A stretch of DNA of 6,601 nucleotides, from positions 1-6,601 of the forward strand of contig CANJOG010000117.1 in the NCBI GenBank assembly GCA_947475475.1, given 5' to 3'. A program made the position numbers and the translations under genes. The stretch comes from Acetobacteraceae bacterium. GTDB lineage: Bacteria; Pseudomonadota; Alphaproteobacteria; Acetobacterales; Acetobacteraceae. Every line of letters begins with the position of its first letter. Positions within the stretch are counted from its first letter, which is position 1. The notes below the pieces were generated by a model, which worked only from the letters and a program-made list of their open reading frames with translations, was not told where the DNA came from and searched no databases. Below, piece by piece: positions 1 to 5,956 of this stretch.

Positions 1-373
1 GATGGGCAGCCTCTCCGGCCTGCTCGGCATGTTGCCTGGCGTAGGCAAGCTGAAGCAGCAGATCGAGGGCGCCAATCTCGATACCAAGATTCTCGGGCGT
101 CAGGCGGCGATTATTTCGTCCATGACGGCGAAAGAAAAGCGTGACCCCGACCTCATCAAGGCCAGCCGGAAGAAGCGCATCGCCGCGGGTTCCGGCACCA
201 CGGTCCAGGAAGTGAACCGGCTGCTCAAGCAGTTCGAGGAAATTTCCGGAATGATGAAGCGGATGAACAAACTCGGCCAGAAGGGTCTCATGCGGCACGG
301 TCTGTCCGCATTGATGCCTGGAGCCGGCCAGACCGGGGCCCGCTCTGGCGGTCCGCCCCAGCGTTTTCGCTAA
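1..373 (+). CDS. ffh: Signal recognition particle protein Ffh (SRP54), C-terminal part only
   Basis: This is the last 123 or so codons of Ffh, the GTPase that binds 4.5S RNA and signal sequences of nascent membrane proteins and hands ribosomes to FtsY. The gene enters from the left edge: base 1 is the final base of a codon and the ATG at 2 is internal, not a start. The visible part is the M domain. It opens with the LLGMLPG segment near residue 7 of the fragment. The RNA-binding helix-turn-helix follows, with the signature SRKKRIAAGSGTTVQEVN and then LLKQF (residues about 55-78), and then a Met-rich helix (GMMKRMNKL) typical of the signal-peptide groove. The tail is short, Gly/Pro/Arg-rich and ends in PPQRFR. 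The N and G (GTPase) domains are outside the window. Next to rpsP, as in many proteobacteria. The identification is secure. Confidence 0.96.
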   Translation, partial: MGSLSGLLGMLPGVGKLKQQIEGANLDTKILGRQAAIISSMTAKEKRDPDLIKASRKKRIAAGSGTTVQEVNRLLKQFEEISGMMKRMNKLGQKGLMRHGLSALMPGAGQTGARSGGPPQRFR

Positions 374-396
374 CTTATCGACATCTCAGACTTCTC

Positions 397-403
397 AAGG
401 AGA
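397..403 (+). promoter_or_regulatory. Shine-Dalgarno site of rpsP
   Basis: AAGGAGA lies 8 bases before the ATG at 412, a near-perfect match to the anti-SD. It fits the high translation rate expected for a ribosomal protein and fixes the rpsP start. The 38-base ffh-rpsP gap shows no hairpin. Confidence 0.85.
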
Positions 404-411
404 AACCGCTT

Positions 412-747
412 ATGGGACTTAAGATTCGCCTCGCCCGCGCCGGCGCCAAGAAGCGCCCCTACTACCACATCGTGGTGGCCGACAGCCGTTCGCCGCGCGA
501 TGGCCGCTTCATCGAGCGTCTGGGCAGCTACAACCCGATGCTGCCGTCCGACCATGCGGATCGTATCCGTCTCGTCGGTGAGCGCATCACCCATTGGCTG
601 AGCGAAGGCGCCGTGGCGACCGATCGCGTTGCCCGCTTCCTCGGCAATGCCGGCCTGGCGCCGAAGGTCGAATACAAGGAGCAGCCGAAGCAGTCCTTGC
701 CGAAGAAGAAGGCGCAGGAACGCGCCAAGGCCGCCGCCGGCGCTTGA
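412..747 (+). CDS. rpsP: 30S ribosomal protein bS16
   Basis: bS16 is a small 30S subunit protein that binds 16S rRNA early and is needed for assembly. The 111-residue product begins with the family signature (MGLKIRLARAGAKKRPYYHI, then VVADSRSPRDGRFIE), which carries the conserved KKRPYY and DSRSPRDGR elements. The domain ends near residue 85. After it comes a Lys/Ala-rich basic tail (residues about 89-111, including LPKKKAQERAKAAAGA) of the kind common in alphaproteobacterial S16 and probably disordered. The ATG start is supported by a strong SD. It is the first gene of the rpsP-rimM-trmD-rplS cluster and is followed after only 12 bases by rimM, so the two are almost certainly cotranscribed. 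Nothing is missing. Confidence 0.97.
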   Translation: MGLKIRLARAGAKKRPYYHIVVADSRSPRDGRFIERLGSYNPMLPSDHADRIRLVGERITHWLSEGAVATDRVARFLGNAGLAPKVEYKEQPKQSLPKKKAQERAKAAAGA

Positions 748-759
748 TCTGAGTAGTCG

Positions 760-1317
760 GTGCCCGATAACCGCATCCTGATGGGCGTGGTGGGCAGGCC
801 GCATGGCGTGCGGGGGCTGGTGCATGTGCACAGCTATACCGAGACGCCGGAGGACCTGGCCGCCTATTCCCCGCTCCTTGACGACAAGGGACGGCGCTGG
901 AGTCTCGCGTGGCGCGGGGCTTTGGCGGGTGAGGGCGGTGTGGCCGAGTTGCGCGATGCGGAAGGCGGCAAGATCGCCGATCGTGACGCGGCGGCGAAGC
1001 TCACCAATATCCGCCTCTATGTCGACCGTGATCGCCTGCCGGAAGCCGAGGAGGAGGAGTTCTACATCTCCGATCTCGTCGGCCTGACAGCGCGGCGTGA
1101 GAGCGGTGCGGAGATCGGGCGGATCGCGGCGGTGCATGACTATGGCGCTGGCGCCAGCATCGAGATCGAGGGCGGCGCCATCATCCCCTTCACCCGCGCC
1201 GCGGTGCCGGTGGTGGATGTGGCGGGCGGCTTCGTGACGGTGGTGCCGCCGGAGGAAATCCTCGCGGCTGATACTGGGAAGGATGAGGAAGATGATGATG
1301 GGGAGGCGGCTGAATGA
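760..1317 (+). CDS. rimM: 16S rRNA processing / 30S maturation factor RimM
   Basis: RimM assists late maturation of the 30S head domain and binds uS19. The 185-residue product shows the N-terminal RimM barrel with the signature GRPHGVRG (residues 12-19). It is followed by the PRC-barrel domain, which opens with EEEEFYISDLVGL (97-109) and ends around VVPPEEIL (161-168). I chose the GTG at 760 because it gives the usual few residues before the first strand. The next candidate, ATG at 781, would cut into that strand. No convincing SD precedes the GTG, so coupling to rpsP, which stops 12 bases upstream, is likely. The last 15 or so residues (DTGKDEEDDDGEAAE) form a strongly acidic tail. The stop codon overlaps the trmD start. 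Confidence 0.95.
   Translation: MPDNRILMGVVGRPHGVRGLVHVHSYTETPEDLAAYSPLLDDKGRRWSLAWRGALAGEGGVAELRDAEGGKIADRDAAAKLTNIRLYVDRDRLPEAEEEEFYISDLVGLTARRESGAEIGRIAAVHDYGAGASIEIEGGAIIPFTRAAVPVVDVAGGFVTVVPPEEILAADTGKDEEDDDGEAAE
1301..1306 (+). promoter_or_regulatory. Shine-Dalgarno site of trmD inside the rimM 3' end
   Basis: GGGAGG lies 7 bases before the trmD ATG at 1314, within the codons for the acidic RimM tail. Together with the ATGA overlap it indicates translational coupling and fixes the trmD start. Confidence 0.75.
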
Positions 1318-2057
1318 GCGGCTTCCGCGCCACCATCCTCACGCTCTTTCCGGAAATGTTCCCCGGAACGCTGGGCCAGTCATTGGCCGGGCGCGCTTTG
1401 GAACGCGGCATCTGGTCGATAGAGGCGCGCGATATTCGTGATGCCGCGACCGACAAGCATCGCAGCGTGGATGACACGCCTTTCGGTGGCGGCGCGGGTA
1501 TGGTGCTGCGGCCGGATGTGGTGGATGCGGCGATTGGCGGCGTTGCGGATGGGCGGCCTTTGGTGGCCCTCACGCCGCGCGGACGGCCTTTTGCCCAGTC
1601 CGATGCGCGCCGTTTTGCCGAGGGGGCGGGTGTTATCCTGCTCTGCGGCCGCTACGAGGGGATCGACCAACGCGTCATCGAGGCGCGCGGGGCCGAGGAG
1701 ATCAGCATCGGGGATTATGTGCTGTCCGGCGGGGAACTCGCCGCGATGGTGCTGCTCGATGCCTGCGTGCGGCTGCTGCCCGGCGTGATGGGGGCGGCTG
1801 CCAGCGCCGATGAGGAAAGCTTCTCCGCCGGCCTGCTGGAATATCCGCATTACACGCGCCCCGCCGATTGGTGCGGGCGTGAGGTTCCGGACGTTCTGCT
1901 CTCCGGCAATCATGCTGCCATCGCTGCCTGGCGCCGCGCCCAGGCCGAGGAAATCACCCGTGCGCGCCGTCCCGATCTTTGGGCGGCGCATCAACAGACG
2001 ACCAGAACTCAGGACTCCAGACCCGCCTTCGTTGCAAGCCGGGTTGGATCGTCCTAA
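1314..2057 (+). CDS. trmD: tRNA (guanine-37-N1)-methyltransferase TrmD
   Basis: TrmD is a SPOUT-family dimeric enzyme that uses S-adenosylmethionine to methylate G37 next to the anticodon of tRNAs reading CUN, CCN and CGG codons, preventing +1 frameshifting. The 247 residues match the family length. Visible motifs are ILTLFPEMF (8-16), DDTPFGGGAGMV (53-64), the knot loops LLCGRYEGIDQR (109-120) and ISIGDYVLSGGE (130-141), and LLEYPHYTRP (174-183). The VLLSGNH element (194-200) and the C-terminal RRPDLW (218-223) follow. Arg153 corresponds to the catalytic-site Arg154 of the gammaproteobacterial enzymes. The position of their general base Asp169 is Glu168 here (sequence SADEESF). The start overlaps the rimM stop as ATGA. 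A tail of about 24 residues follows RRPDLW and is not obviously conserved. Confidence 0.97.
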   Translation: MSGFRATILTLFPEMFPGTLGQSLAGRALERGIWSIEARDIRDAATDKHRSVDDTPFGGGAGMVLRPDVVDAAIGGVADGRPLVALTPRGRPFAQSDARRFAEGAGVILLCGRYEGIDQRVIEARGAEEISIGDYVLSGGELAAMVLLDACVRLLPGVMGAAASADEESFSAGLLEYPHYTRPADWCGREVPDVLLSGNHAAIAAWRRAQAEEITRARRPDLWAAHQQTTRTQDSRPAFVASRVGSS

Positions 2058-2065
2058 TCGCATTC

Positions 2066-2074
2066 AGGAAAGGA
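2066..2074 (+). promoter_or_regulatory. Shine-Dalgarno site of rplS
   Basis: AGGAAAGGA ends 8 bases before the ATG at 2083. The open frame extends upstream to 1810 inside trmD, so this SD and the family start MNIIQQ decide the true start. Confidence 0.8.
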
Positions 2075-2082
2075 CCACGAGC

Positions 2083-2499
2083 ATGAACATCATCCAGCAA
2101 TACGAGGCGGAGCAGATTGCCCGCCTGACCGCCGATCGCGCGGTGCCCGATTTCGCAGCTGGCGATACGCTGCGGGTGATGGTGAAGGTTGTGGAAGGCG
2201 AACGCTCCCGCCTGCAGGCCTATGAAGGCGTGTGCATTGCGCGCTCCAACAAGGGCCTGAACAGTAACTTCACCGTGCGCAAGATCAGCTATGGCGAAGG
2301 CGTGGAGCGCGTGTTCCCGCTCTATGCGCCGACCATCGCCGAGATCATCGTCGTCCGTCGTGGCGATGTGCGTCGCGCGAAGCTGTATTATCTGCGTGGC
2401 CGCAGCGGCAAGTCCGCCCGCATCGCCGAGCGCGCCCGTGAGACGGTTGTTGCCGCTCCGGCAGCCCCGGCTGCACCGGCCGCTCCCGCCGCGGAGTAA
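2083..2499 (+). CDS. rplS: 50S ribosomal protein bL19
   Basis: bL19 sits at the 30S-50S interface of the ribosome. The product from the ATG at 2083 has 138 residues. It starts MNIIQQYEAEQI and carries the expected core: DFAAGDTLRVMVKVVEGERSR (residues 23-43), then FEG-like YEGVCIARSNKGLN, the signature SYGEGVERVFPLYAP (69-83), and VVRRGDVRRAKLYYLRGRSGKSARI (90-114). The last 15 or so residues are an Ala/Pro tail with three AAP-type repeats (AAPAAPAAPAAPAAE). This is an extension beyond the core fold that occurs in varied form in alphaproteobacteria. The start is set by the SD AGGAAAGGA and lies 25 bases after the trmD stop. It is the last gene of the translation cluster and is followed by a strong stem-loop. 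Confidence 0.97.
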   Translation: MNIIQQYEAEQIARLTADRAVPDFAAGDTLRVMVKVVEGERSRLQAYEGVCIARSNKGLNSNFTVRKISYGEGVERVFPLYAPTIAEIIVVRRGDVRRAKLYYLRGRSGKSARIAERARETVVAAPAAPAAPAAPAAE

Positions 2500-2507
2500 T
2501 TGGCGTC

Positions 2508-2541
2508 CACTGGCCGGGCTACACCTGAAGCCCGGCCAGTG
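2508..2541 (+). terminator. Perfect 13-bp stem-loop between rplS and leuC
   Basis: Arm 2508-2520 (CACTGGCCGGGCT) is the exact reverse complement of arm 2529-2541, with an 8-base loop (ACACCTGA). The stem is GC-rich and starts 9 bases after the rplS stop. No run of T follows: the next bases are CGCTGATACAGAG. It is therefore not a textbook intrinsic terminator. It may protect the 3' end of the ribosomal-protein mRNA, act as a weak terminator or attenuator before the leu genes, or mark an RNA processing point. The structure is certain on paper; its function is inferred. Confidence 0.55.
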
Positions 2542-2561
2542 CGCTGATACAGAGACTAAAT

Positions 2562-2568
2562 AAGGAGA
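2562..2568 (+). promoter_or_regulatory. Shine-Dalgarno site of leuC
   Basis: AAGGAGA lies 6 bases before the ATG at 2575 and fixes the leuC start. No leucine-codon-rich leader peptide is visible in the 75-base rplS-leuC gap. Confidence 0.82.
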
Positions 2569-2574
2569 TCGAAG

Positions 2575-3987
2575 ATGTCCGAGGGCAAGCCGCGTACGCT
2601 GTTCGACAAGATCTGGGACAGCCACGTTGTTGAAACGCTTCCCGATGGCACCTGCGTTCTCTACATCGACCGGCATCTCGTCCATGAGGTGACCAGCCCG
2701 CAGGCCTTCGAGGGTCTGCGTCTGGCGGGTCGTCCTGTACGCCGTCCGGATGCGACGCTTGCGGTGGTGGATCACAATATCCCCACCACCGATCGCCGCG
2801 CCGGCATTGCTGAAGACGAAAGCCGCATCCAGTGCGAGACGCTGGAGCAGAATGTGGCGGCATTCGGCGTGCCCTATATTCCGGTGCTCGATGACCGCCA
2901 GGGTATTGTGCATATCGTGGGGCCGGAACTTGGCTTTTCGCTGCCGGGCATGACCATTGTCTGCGGCGATTCCCACACGTCCACCCATGGCGCGCTCGGC
3001 GCGCTAGCTTTCGGCATCGGCACCTCCGAGGTCGAGCATGTGCTGGCGACGCAGACGTTGCTGCAAAAGCCGGCGAAGAACATGTTGATCCGGGTGGACG
3101 GGCAGGTTGGCCCCGGAGTGACGGCAAAGGACATCGCGCTTGCCATCATCGGCAAGATCGGCACCGCCGGCGGCACCGGCAGTGTGATGGAATATGCGGG
3201 CGAGGCGATCACGGCGCTCGACATGGCTGGGCGGCTGACGCTCTGCAACATGTCCATCGAGGCGGGCGCGCGCGCCGGGCTGATTGCGCCGGATGAGAAA
3301 ACCTACGCTTATATCGAGGGCCGGCACTTCGCGCCGAAGGGCGCCGATTTCGATGCCGCGGTGGCCTATTGGCGGACCCTGCCGACCGATTCCGGTGCCC
3401 ATTACGACATCACTGTCGAACTCGACGCGGCGTCGATCGCGCCGATGGTCACCTGGGGCACCAATCCCGAGGCAGTACTGCCGGTGACGGGCATTGTTCC
3501 GAATCCCGCCGATCTCGCCGATCCGTCCGCGCGTGTCAGCATGCAGCGCATGCTCGACTATATGGACCTCAAGCCCGGCCAGAAGCTGACTGATATTCCC
3601 ATCGATGTTGTCTTTATCGGCAGTTGCACCAATGCCCGCATCGAGGATATCCGCGCCGCCGCCGATGTCGCCAAAGGCCGCAAGGTCGCTTCGGGCGTGC
3701 AGGCGCTGGTGGTTCCTGGTTCGGGCCTGGTGAAAAAGCAGGCCGAGGCGGAGGGGCTGGATCAGATCCTTCTCGACGCCGGCTTCGAATGGCGTGAGCC
3801 CGGCTGCTCGATGTGCCTGGCGATGAATCCGGACAGACTCAAGCCCGGCCAGCGCTCGGCCAGCACCTCCAACCGTAATTTCGAGGGCCGTCAGGGCCCC
3901 GGCGGGCGCACCCATCTGGTCTCGCCCGCCATGGCCGCGGCCGCTGCCGTGACCGGATACTTCACCGATGTGCGGGAGCTCGCTTGA
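2575..3987 (+). CDS. leuC: 3-isopropylmalate dehydratase large subunit
   Basis: LeuC pairs with LeuD to form the cytoplasmic isopropylmalate isomerase (aconitase family), converting 2-isopropylmalate to 3-isopropylmalate in leucine synthesis. The 470 residues match the usual length. Visible elements are TLFDKIWDSHVV near the N-terminus, VDHNIPT (65-71), the active-site stretch VCGDSHTSTHGALGALAFGIGTSEVEHVLA (129-158), and the three [4Fe-4S] ligands. These are Cys351 in FIGSCTNAR, and Cys411 and Cys414 in PGCSMCLAMNPD; their spacing agrees with E. coli 347/407/410. The signature ASTSNRNFEGRQG (429-441) and the C-terminal HLVSPAMAAAAAVTGYFTDVR complete it. The cysteine usually found just before ASTSNRNFEGRQG is Ser428; it is not a cluster ligand. 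The stop shares one base with the leuD start (TGATG), so translation of the two subunits is coupled. Confidence 0.98.
   Translation: MSEGKPRTLFDKIWDSHVVETLPDGTCVLYIDRHLVHEVTSPQAFEGLRLAGRPVRRPDATLAVVDHNIPTTDRRAGIAEDESRIQCETLEQNVAAFGVPYIPVLDDRQGIVHIVGPELGFSLPGMTIVCGDSHTSTHGALGALAFGIGTSEVEHVLATQTLLQKPAKNMLIRVDGQVGPGVTAKDIALAIIGKIGTAGGTGSVMEYAGEAITALDMAGRLTLCNMSIEAGARAGLIAPDEKTYAYIEGRHFAPKGADFDAAVAYWRTLPTDSGAHYDITVELDAASIAPMVTWGTNPEAVLPVTGIVPNPADLADPSARVSMQRMLDYMDLKPGQKLTDIPIDVVFIGSCTNARIEDIRAAADVAKGRKVASGVQALVVPGSGLVKKQAEAEGLDQILLDAGFEWREPGCSMCLAMNPDRLKPGQRSASTSNRNFEGRQGPGGRTHLVSPAMAAAAAVTGYFTDVRELA
3974..3978 (+). promoter_or_regulatory. Shine-Dalgarno site of leuD inside the leuC 3' end
   Basis: GGGAG lies 8 bases before the ATG at 3987. 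A TTG at 3984 is in the same frame directly before that ATG, but the SD spacing and the TGATG overlap favour the ATG. Confidence 0.65.
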
Positions 3988-4607
3988 TGACGCCCTTCAC
4001 CACGCTGACCGGCATTGCCGCGCCTTATCCGCGCGCGAATATCGATACCGACCTGATTATTCCGGCGCGTTTTCTCAAGACGATCAAGCGCACCGGGCTT
4101 GGCAAGTTCCTGTTCGATCCGGTGCGTTACCGCCCCGATGGCAGCGAAGAGCCGGATTTCGTGCTGAACCGTGAGCCGTATCGCCGCGCCGAGATGATCA
4201 TCGCGCATGAGAATTTTGGCTGCGGCTCCTCGCGCGAGCATGCGCCCTGGGCGCTGGCCGATTTCGGTATCCGTTGTGTGATCGCGCCGAGCTTTGCCGA
4301 TATCTTCTTCAACAACTCGATGAAGAACGGAATCCTCCCGATCCGGCTGCCGCGCGAGATTTGCGATGCGCTGATGGGCGATGCGGCGATGGGTGGCAAT
4401 GCGCGCATTTCCGTCGATCTCGCGCGCCAGGTCGTGATCCGGCCGAATGGCGAGGAAATCCATTTCGAGGTAGATCCGCTGCGCAAGCGCCTGCTGCTCG
4501 AAGGTCTCGACGATATCGGCCAGACTTTGCAGCACGAAGCCTCGATCGGCACCTATGAGACGAAGCAGAAGGCCGCGCAGGCCTGGCTTCCCTCCATTTC
4601 TATCTGA
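3987..4607 (+). CDS. leuD: 3-isopropylmalate dehydratase small subunit
   Basis: LeuD is the small (swivel-domain) subunit of isopropylmalate isomerase and completes the active site with LeuC. The 206-residue product shows IDTDLIIPARFLKTI (residues 19-33), the conserved loop NFGCGSSREHAPWAL (76-90), which carries the substrate-binding Ser/Arg residues, and SFADIFFNNSMKNGILPI (102-119). The length is typical of bacterial LeuD. The ATG at 3987 overlaps the leuC stop by one base. leuB begins 10 bases after its stop. Nothing suggests truncation, and the pairing with leuC next door confirms that this is a leucine-pathway enzyme rather than a stand-alone aconitase-like small subunit. Confidence 0.97.
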   Translation: MTPFTTLTGIAAPYPRANIDTDLIIPARFLKTIKRTGLGKFLFDPVRYRPDGSEEPDFVLNREPYRRAEMIIAHENFGCGSSREHAPWALADFGIRCVIAPSFADIFFNNSMKNGILPIRLPREICDALMGDAAMGGNARISVDLARQVVIRPNGEEIHFEVDPLRKRLLLEGLDDIGQTLQHEASIGTYETKQKAAQAWLPSISI

Positions 4608-4612
4608 GGGGA
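4606..4612 (+). promoter_or_regulatory. Shine-Dalgarno site of leuB
   Basis: GAGGGGA overlaps the leuD stop codon and ends 5 bases before the ATG at 4618. The frame is open upstream to 4555 inside leuD, so this site and the N-terminal family pattern decide the start. Confidence 0.75.
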
Positions 4613-4617
4613 ACATC

Positions 4618-5730
4618 ATGGCCTCCAATAAGAGCCTTCTCGTTCTGCCGGGTGACGGCATCGGCCCCGAAGTGGTGCGCGAAGTTGGCCGCGTGATCGA
4701 CTGGCTGGATCGCCGCCGCGCGGTGCGTTTCGACATCACCGAGGATCTGGTCGGTGGCGCTTCGATCGATGCGCGCGGTGTCGCCATCACGCCGGAAGTC
4801 ATCGCCAAGGCGCGCGCGGCCGATGCGGTGCTGTTCGGCTCCGTCGGTGGTCCCAAGTGGGACAATCTCGGCTTTGATACCCGCCCGGAGCAGGCGATTC
4901 TCGGCCTGCGCAAGGAACTCGGCTTGTTCGCCAATCTGCGCCCGGCCACCGTGCTCGATCCGTTGGTCTCGGCTAGCACGCTGAAGCCGGATGTCGTGCG
5001 TGGCCTTGATATCATGATCGTGCGTGAGAGCACCGGTGGCATCTATTTCGGCGAACCGCGTGGCATCGAGACGCTGGCCAATGGTGAGCGCCGTGGCGTC
5101 AACACCGAAGTCTACACCACGCATGAAATCGAACGCGTCGGCCGCGTCGCTTTCGAGCTGGCGCGCAAGCGGCAGAACAAGGTGTGTAGTTCCGAGAAGG
5201 CCAATGTGATGGAGAGCGGCCTGCTCTGGCGCCAGGTGATGACTGAGCTGCACAAGCGCGAATATCCCGATGTTGAGCTCACGCACATGTATGCCGATAA
5301 CTGCGCCATGCAGCTGGTGCGCAATCCGCGCCAGTTCGACGTGATTGTGACGACCAATCTGTTCGGTGACCTGCTCTCCGATCTCGCTTCCATGCTCACC
5401 GGCAGCCTCGGCATGCTGCCCTCGGCCACGCTCGGTGCGACGGATGAATTCGGCCGCCGCCCGGCGCTGTATGAGCCGATCCATGGCAGCGCGCCGGATA
5501 TCGCAGGCAAGGGCATCGCTAATCCGCTGGCGCAGATTCTCAGCTTTGCGATGCTGCTGCGCTACTCCTTCGATCTTGCTGATGAGGCGCTGCTGATCGA
5601 GCAATCCGTCACGCGCGTGCTGGCCAGCGGCCTGCGCACCGCGGACATCATGGAGGCCGGCACCGCGCGCGTCGGCACCTCGGTGATGGGCGAGGCGGTG
5701 CTGCGCGAGCTGGACAAGCTCGGGGGCTGA
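4618..5730 (+). CDS. leuB: 3-isopropylmalate dehydrogenase
   Basis: LeuB oxidises and decarboxylates 3-isopropylmalate with NAD+ to give 2-oxoisocaproate, the precursor of leucine. The 370 residues begin MASNKSLLVLPGDGIGPEVV, with the GDGIGPE signature at 12-18. The substrate-binding residues known from the Thermus enzyme can be placed by spacing: Arg98, Arg108, Arg136 and Tyr143 (in VRESTGGIYFGEPRG), Lys194 (SSEKANVMES) and Asp227 (MYADNCAMQL). The metal ligands Asp251 and Asp255 lie in TTNLFGDLLSDLASMLTGSLGM, the family signature. EPIHGSAPDIAGKGIANP (286-303) is the NAD-binding loop, and its sequence indicates NAD rather than NADP use. The GESTGG-type loop reads RESTGG, as expected for LeuB rather than isocitrate dehydrogenase. 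It is the last gene of the leuCDB run, and a stem-loop follows after 41 bases. Confidence 0.98.
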   Translation: MASNKSLLVLPGDGIGPEVVREVGRVIDWLDRRRAVRFDITEDLVGGASIDARGVAITPEVIAKARAADAVLFGSVGGPKWDNLGFDTRPEQAILGLRKELGLFANLRPATVLDPLVSASTLKPDVVRGLDIMIVRESTGGIYFGEPRGIETLANGERRGVNTEVYTTHEIERVGRVAFELARKRQNKVCSSEKANVMESGLLWRQVMTELHKREYPDVELTHMYADNCAMQLVRNPRQFDVIVTTNLFGDLLSDLASMLTGSLGMLPSATLGATDEFGRRPALYEPIHGSAPDIAGKGIANPLAQILSFAMLLRYSFDLADEALLIEQSVTRVLASGLRTADIMEAGTARVGTSVMGEAVLRELDKLGG

Positions 5731-5771
5731 TAGTCTACGCTAACCTGCCATGCTTTTGGCGGTGCCTGTGA

Positions 5772-5799
5772 GGCGGAGGTCGGGCTTGCCCCCTCCGCC
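5772..5799 (+). terminator. GC-rich stem-loop after leuB, possible terminator
   Basis: GGCGGAGG (5772-5779) pairs with CCTCCGCC (5792-5799). An inner GGG (5782-5784) can pair with CCC (5789-5791) around a CTTG loop, leaving a two-base bulge. No T-run follows, so its role as terminator of the leu genes is only inferred from its position between leuB and the tRNA. Confidence 0.4.
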
Positions 5800-5814
5800 G
5801 CCTTGGGCTAAATC
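5786..5814 (+). promoter_or_regulatory. Candidate sigma-70 type promoter of the tRNA-Arg gene
   Basis: TTGCCC (5786-5791) and TAAATC (5809-5814) are spaced 17 bases apart. The predicted start near 5821 is about 7 bases before the mature tRNA 5' end. The bases after the -10 (CCCCGTCC) are GC-rich, a discriminator type known from stringently controlled stable-RNA promoters. The -35 falls inside the stem-loop after leuB. The hexamers match the consensus only partly. Confidence 0.4.
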
Positions 5815-5827
5815 CCCGTCCTCGGTT

Positions 5828-5904
5828 GCGCCCGTAGCTCAATTGGATAGAGCACCAGACTACGAATCTGGGGGTTGGAAGTTCGAGTCTTTCCGGGCGC
5901 GCCA
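5828..5904 (+). tRNA. tRNA-Arg (anticodon ACG)
   Basis: A full cloverleaf of 77 bases can be drawn. The acceptor GCGCCCG (5828-5834) pairs exactly with CGGGCGC (5894-5900). The D stem is GCTC (5837-5840) with GAGC (5850-5853), and its loop contains GG. The anticodon stem CCAGA/TCTGG (5855-5859, 5867-5871) encloses CTACGAA, which places the anticodon ACG at 5862-5864. The variable loop is GGGTT. The T stem GGAAG/CTTTC (5877-5881, 5889-5893) has one G-U pair and encloses TTCGAGT. The discriminator is G and CCA is encoded (5902-5904). A34 is normally deaminated to inosine by TadA, so this tRNA reads CGU, CGC and CGA, the main arginine codons in a GC-rich genome. Confidence 0.97.
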
Positions 5905-5906
5905 AA

Positions 5907-5917
5907 TTTTCATTTTT
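5907..5917 (+). terminator. T-rich tract directly after the tRNA
   Basis: TTTTCATTTTT begins 3 bases after the CCA end. It stands out from the GC-rich surroundings and could end tRNA transcription, with the acceptor/T-arm acting as the preceding helix. There is no separate hairpin. Confidence 0.35.
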
Positions 5918-5943
5918 GCCAATTCGCTTCGGTGGCCGGAGCC

Positions 5944-5956
5944 CTTTCCGGGCGCG
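5944..5956 (+). repeat. 13-base direct repeat of the tRNA-Arg 3' end
   Basis: CTTTCCGGGCGCG here is identical to 5889-5901, which is the 3' T-stem strand, acceptor strand and discriminator of the tRNA. The copies are 55 bases apart. The copy lacks CCA and the T loop, so it is not a second tRNA. It could be a remnant of integration at the tRNA 3' end or a chance match in GC-rich DNA. Confidence 0.5.

Noticed and set aside
1810..2082. N-terminal extension of bL19 into trmD
   Set aside because: The frame is open but it overlaps trmD in another frame; the SD and the conserved MNIIQQ start place the gene at 2083.
2545..2550. TGATAC as a possible -10 box for a leuC promoter
   Set aside because: No acceptable -35 hexamer is found 16-18 bases upstream, where the stem-loop lies.
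1954..2988. Long minus-strand frames over trmD/rplS/leuC, and others like them over leuD and leuB
   Set aside because: They are mirror frames of GC-rich coding sequence: His/Arg/Ala-rich, no family motifs, and fully overlapped by well-identified genes.
2528..3852. AAGCCCGGCCAG present three times (2528, 3571, 3841)
   Set aside because: Two copies encode LKPGQ in leuC and the third is the stem-loop arm; a GC-rich 12-mer recurring this way is best explained by codon use and chance.
4555..4617. Upstream extension of LeuB into leuD
   Set aside because: It would add an Arg/Pro-rich stretch not found in the family; the ATG at 4618 has an SD and matches the normal N-terminus.
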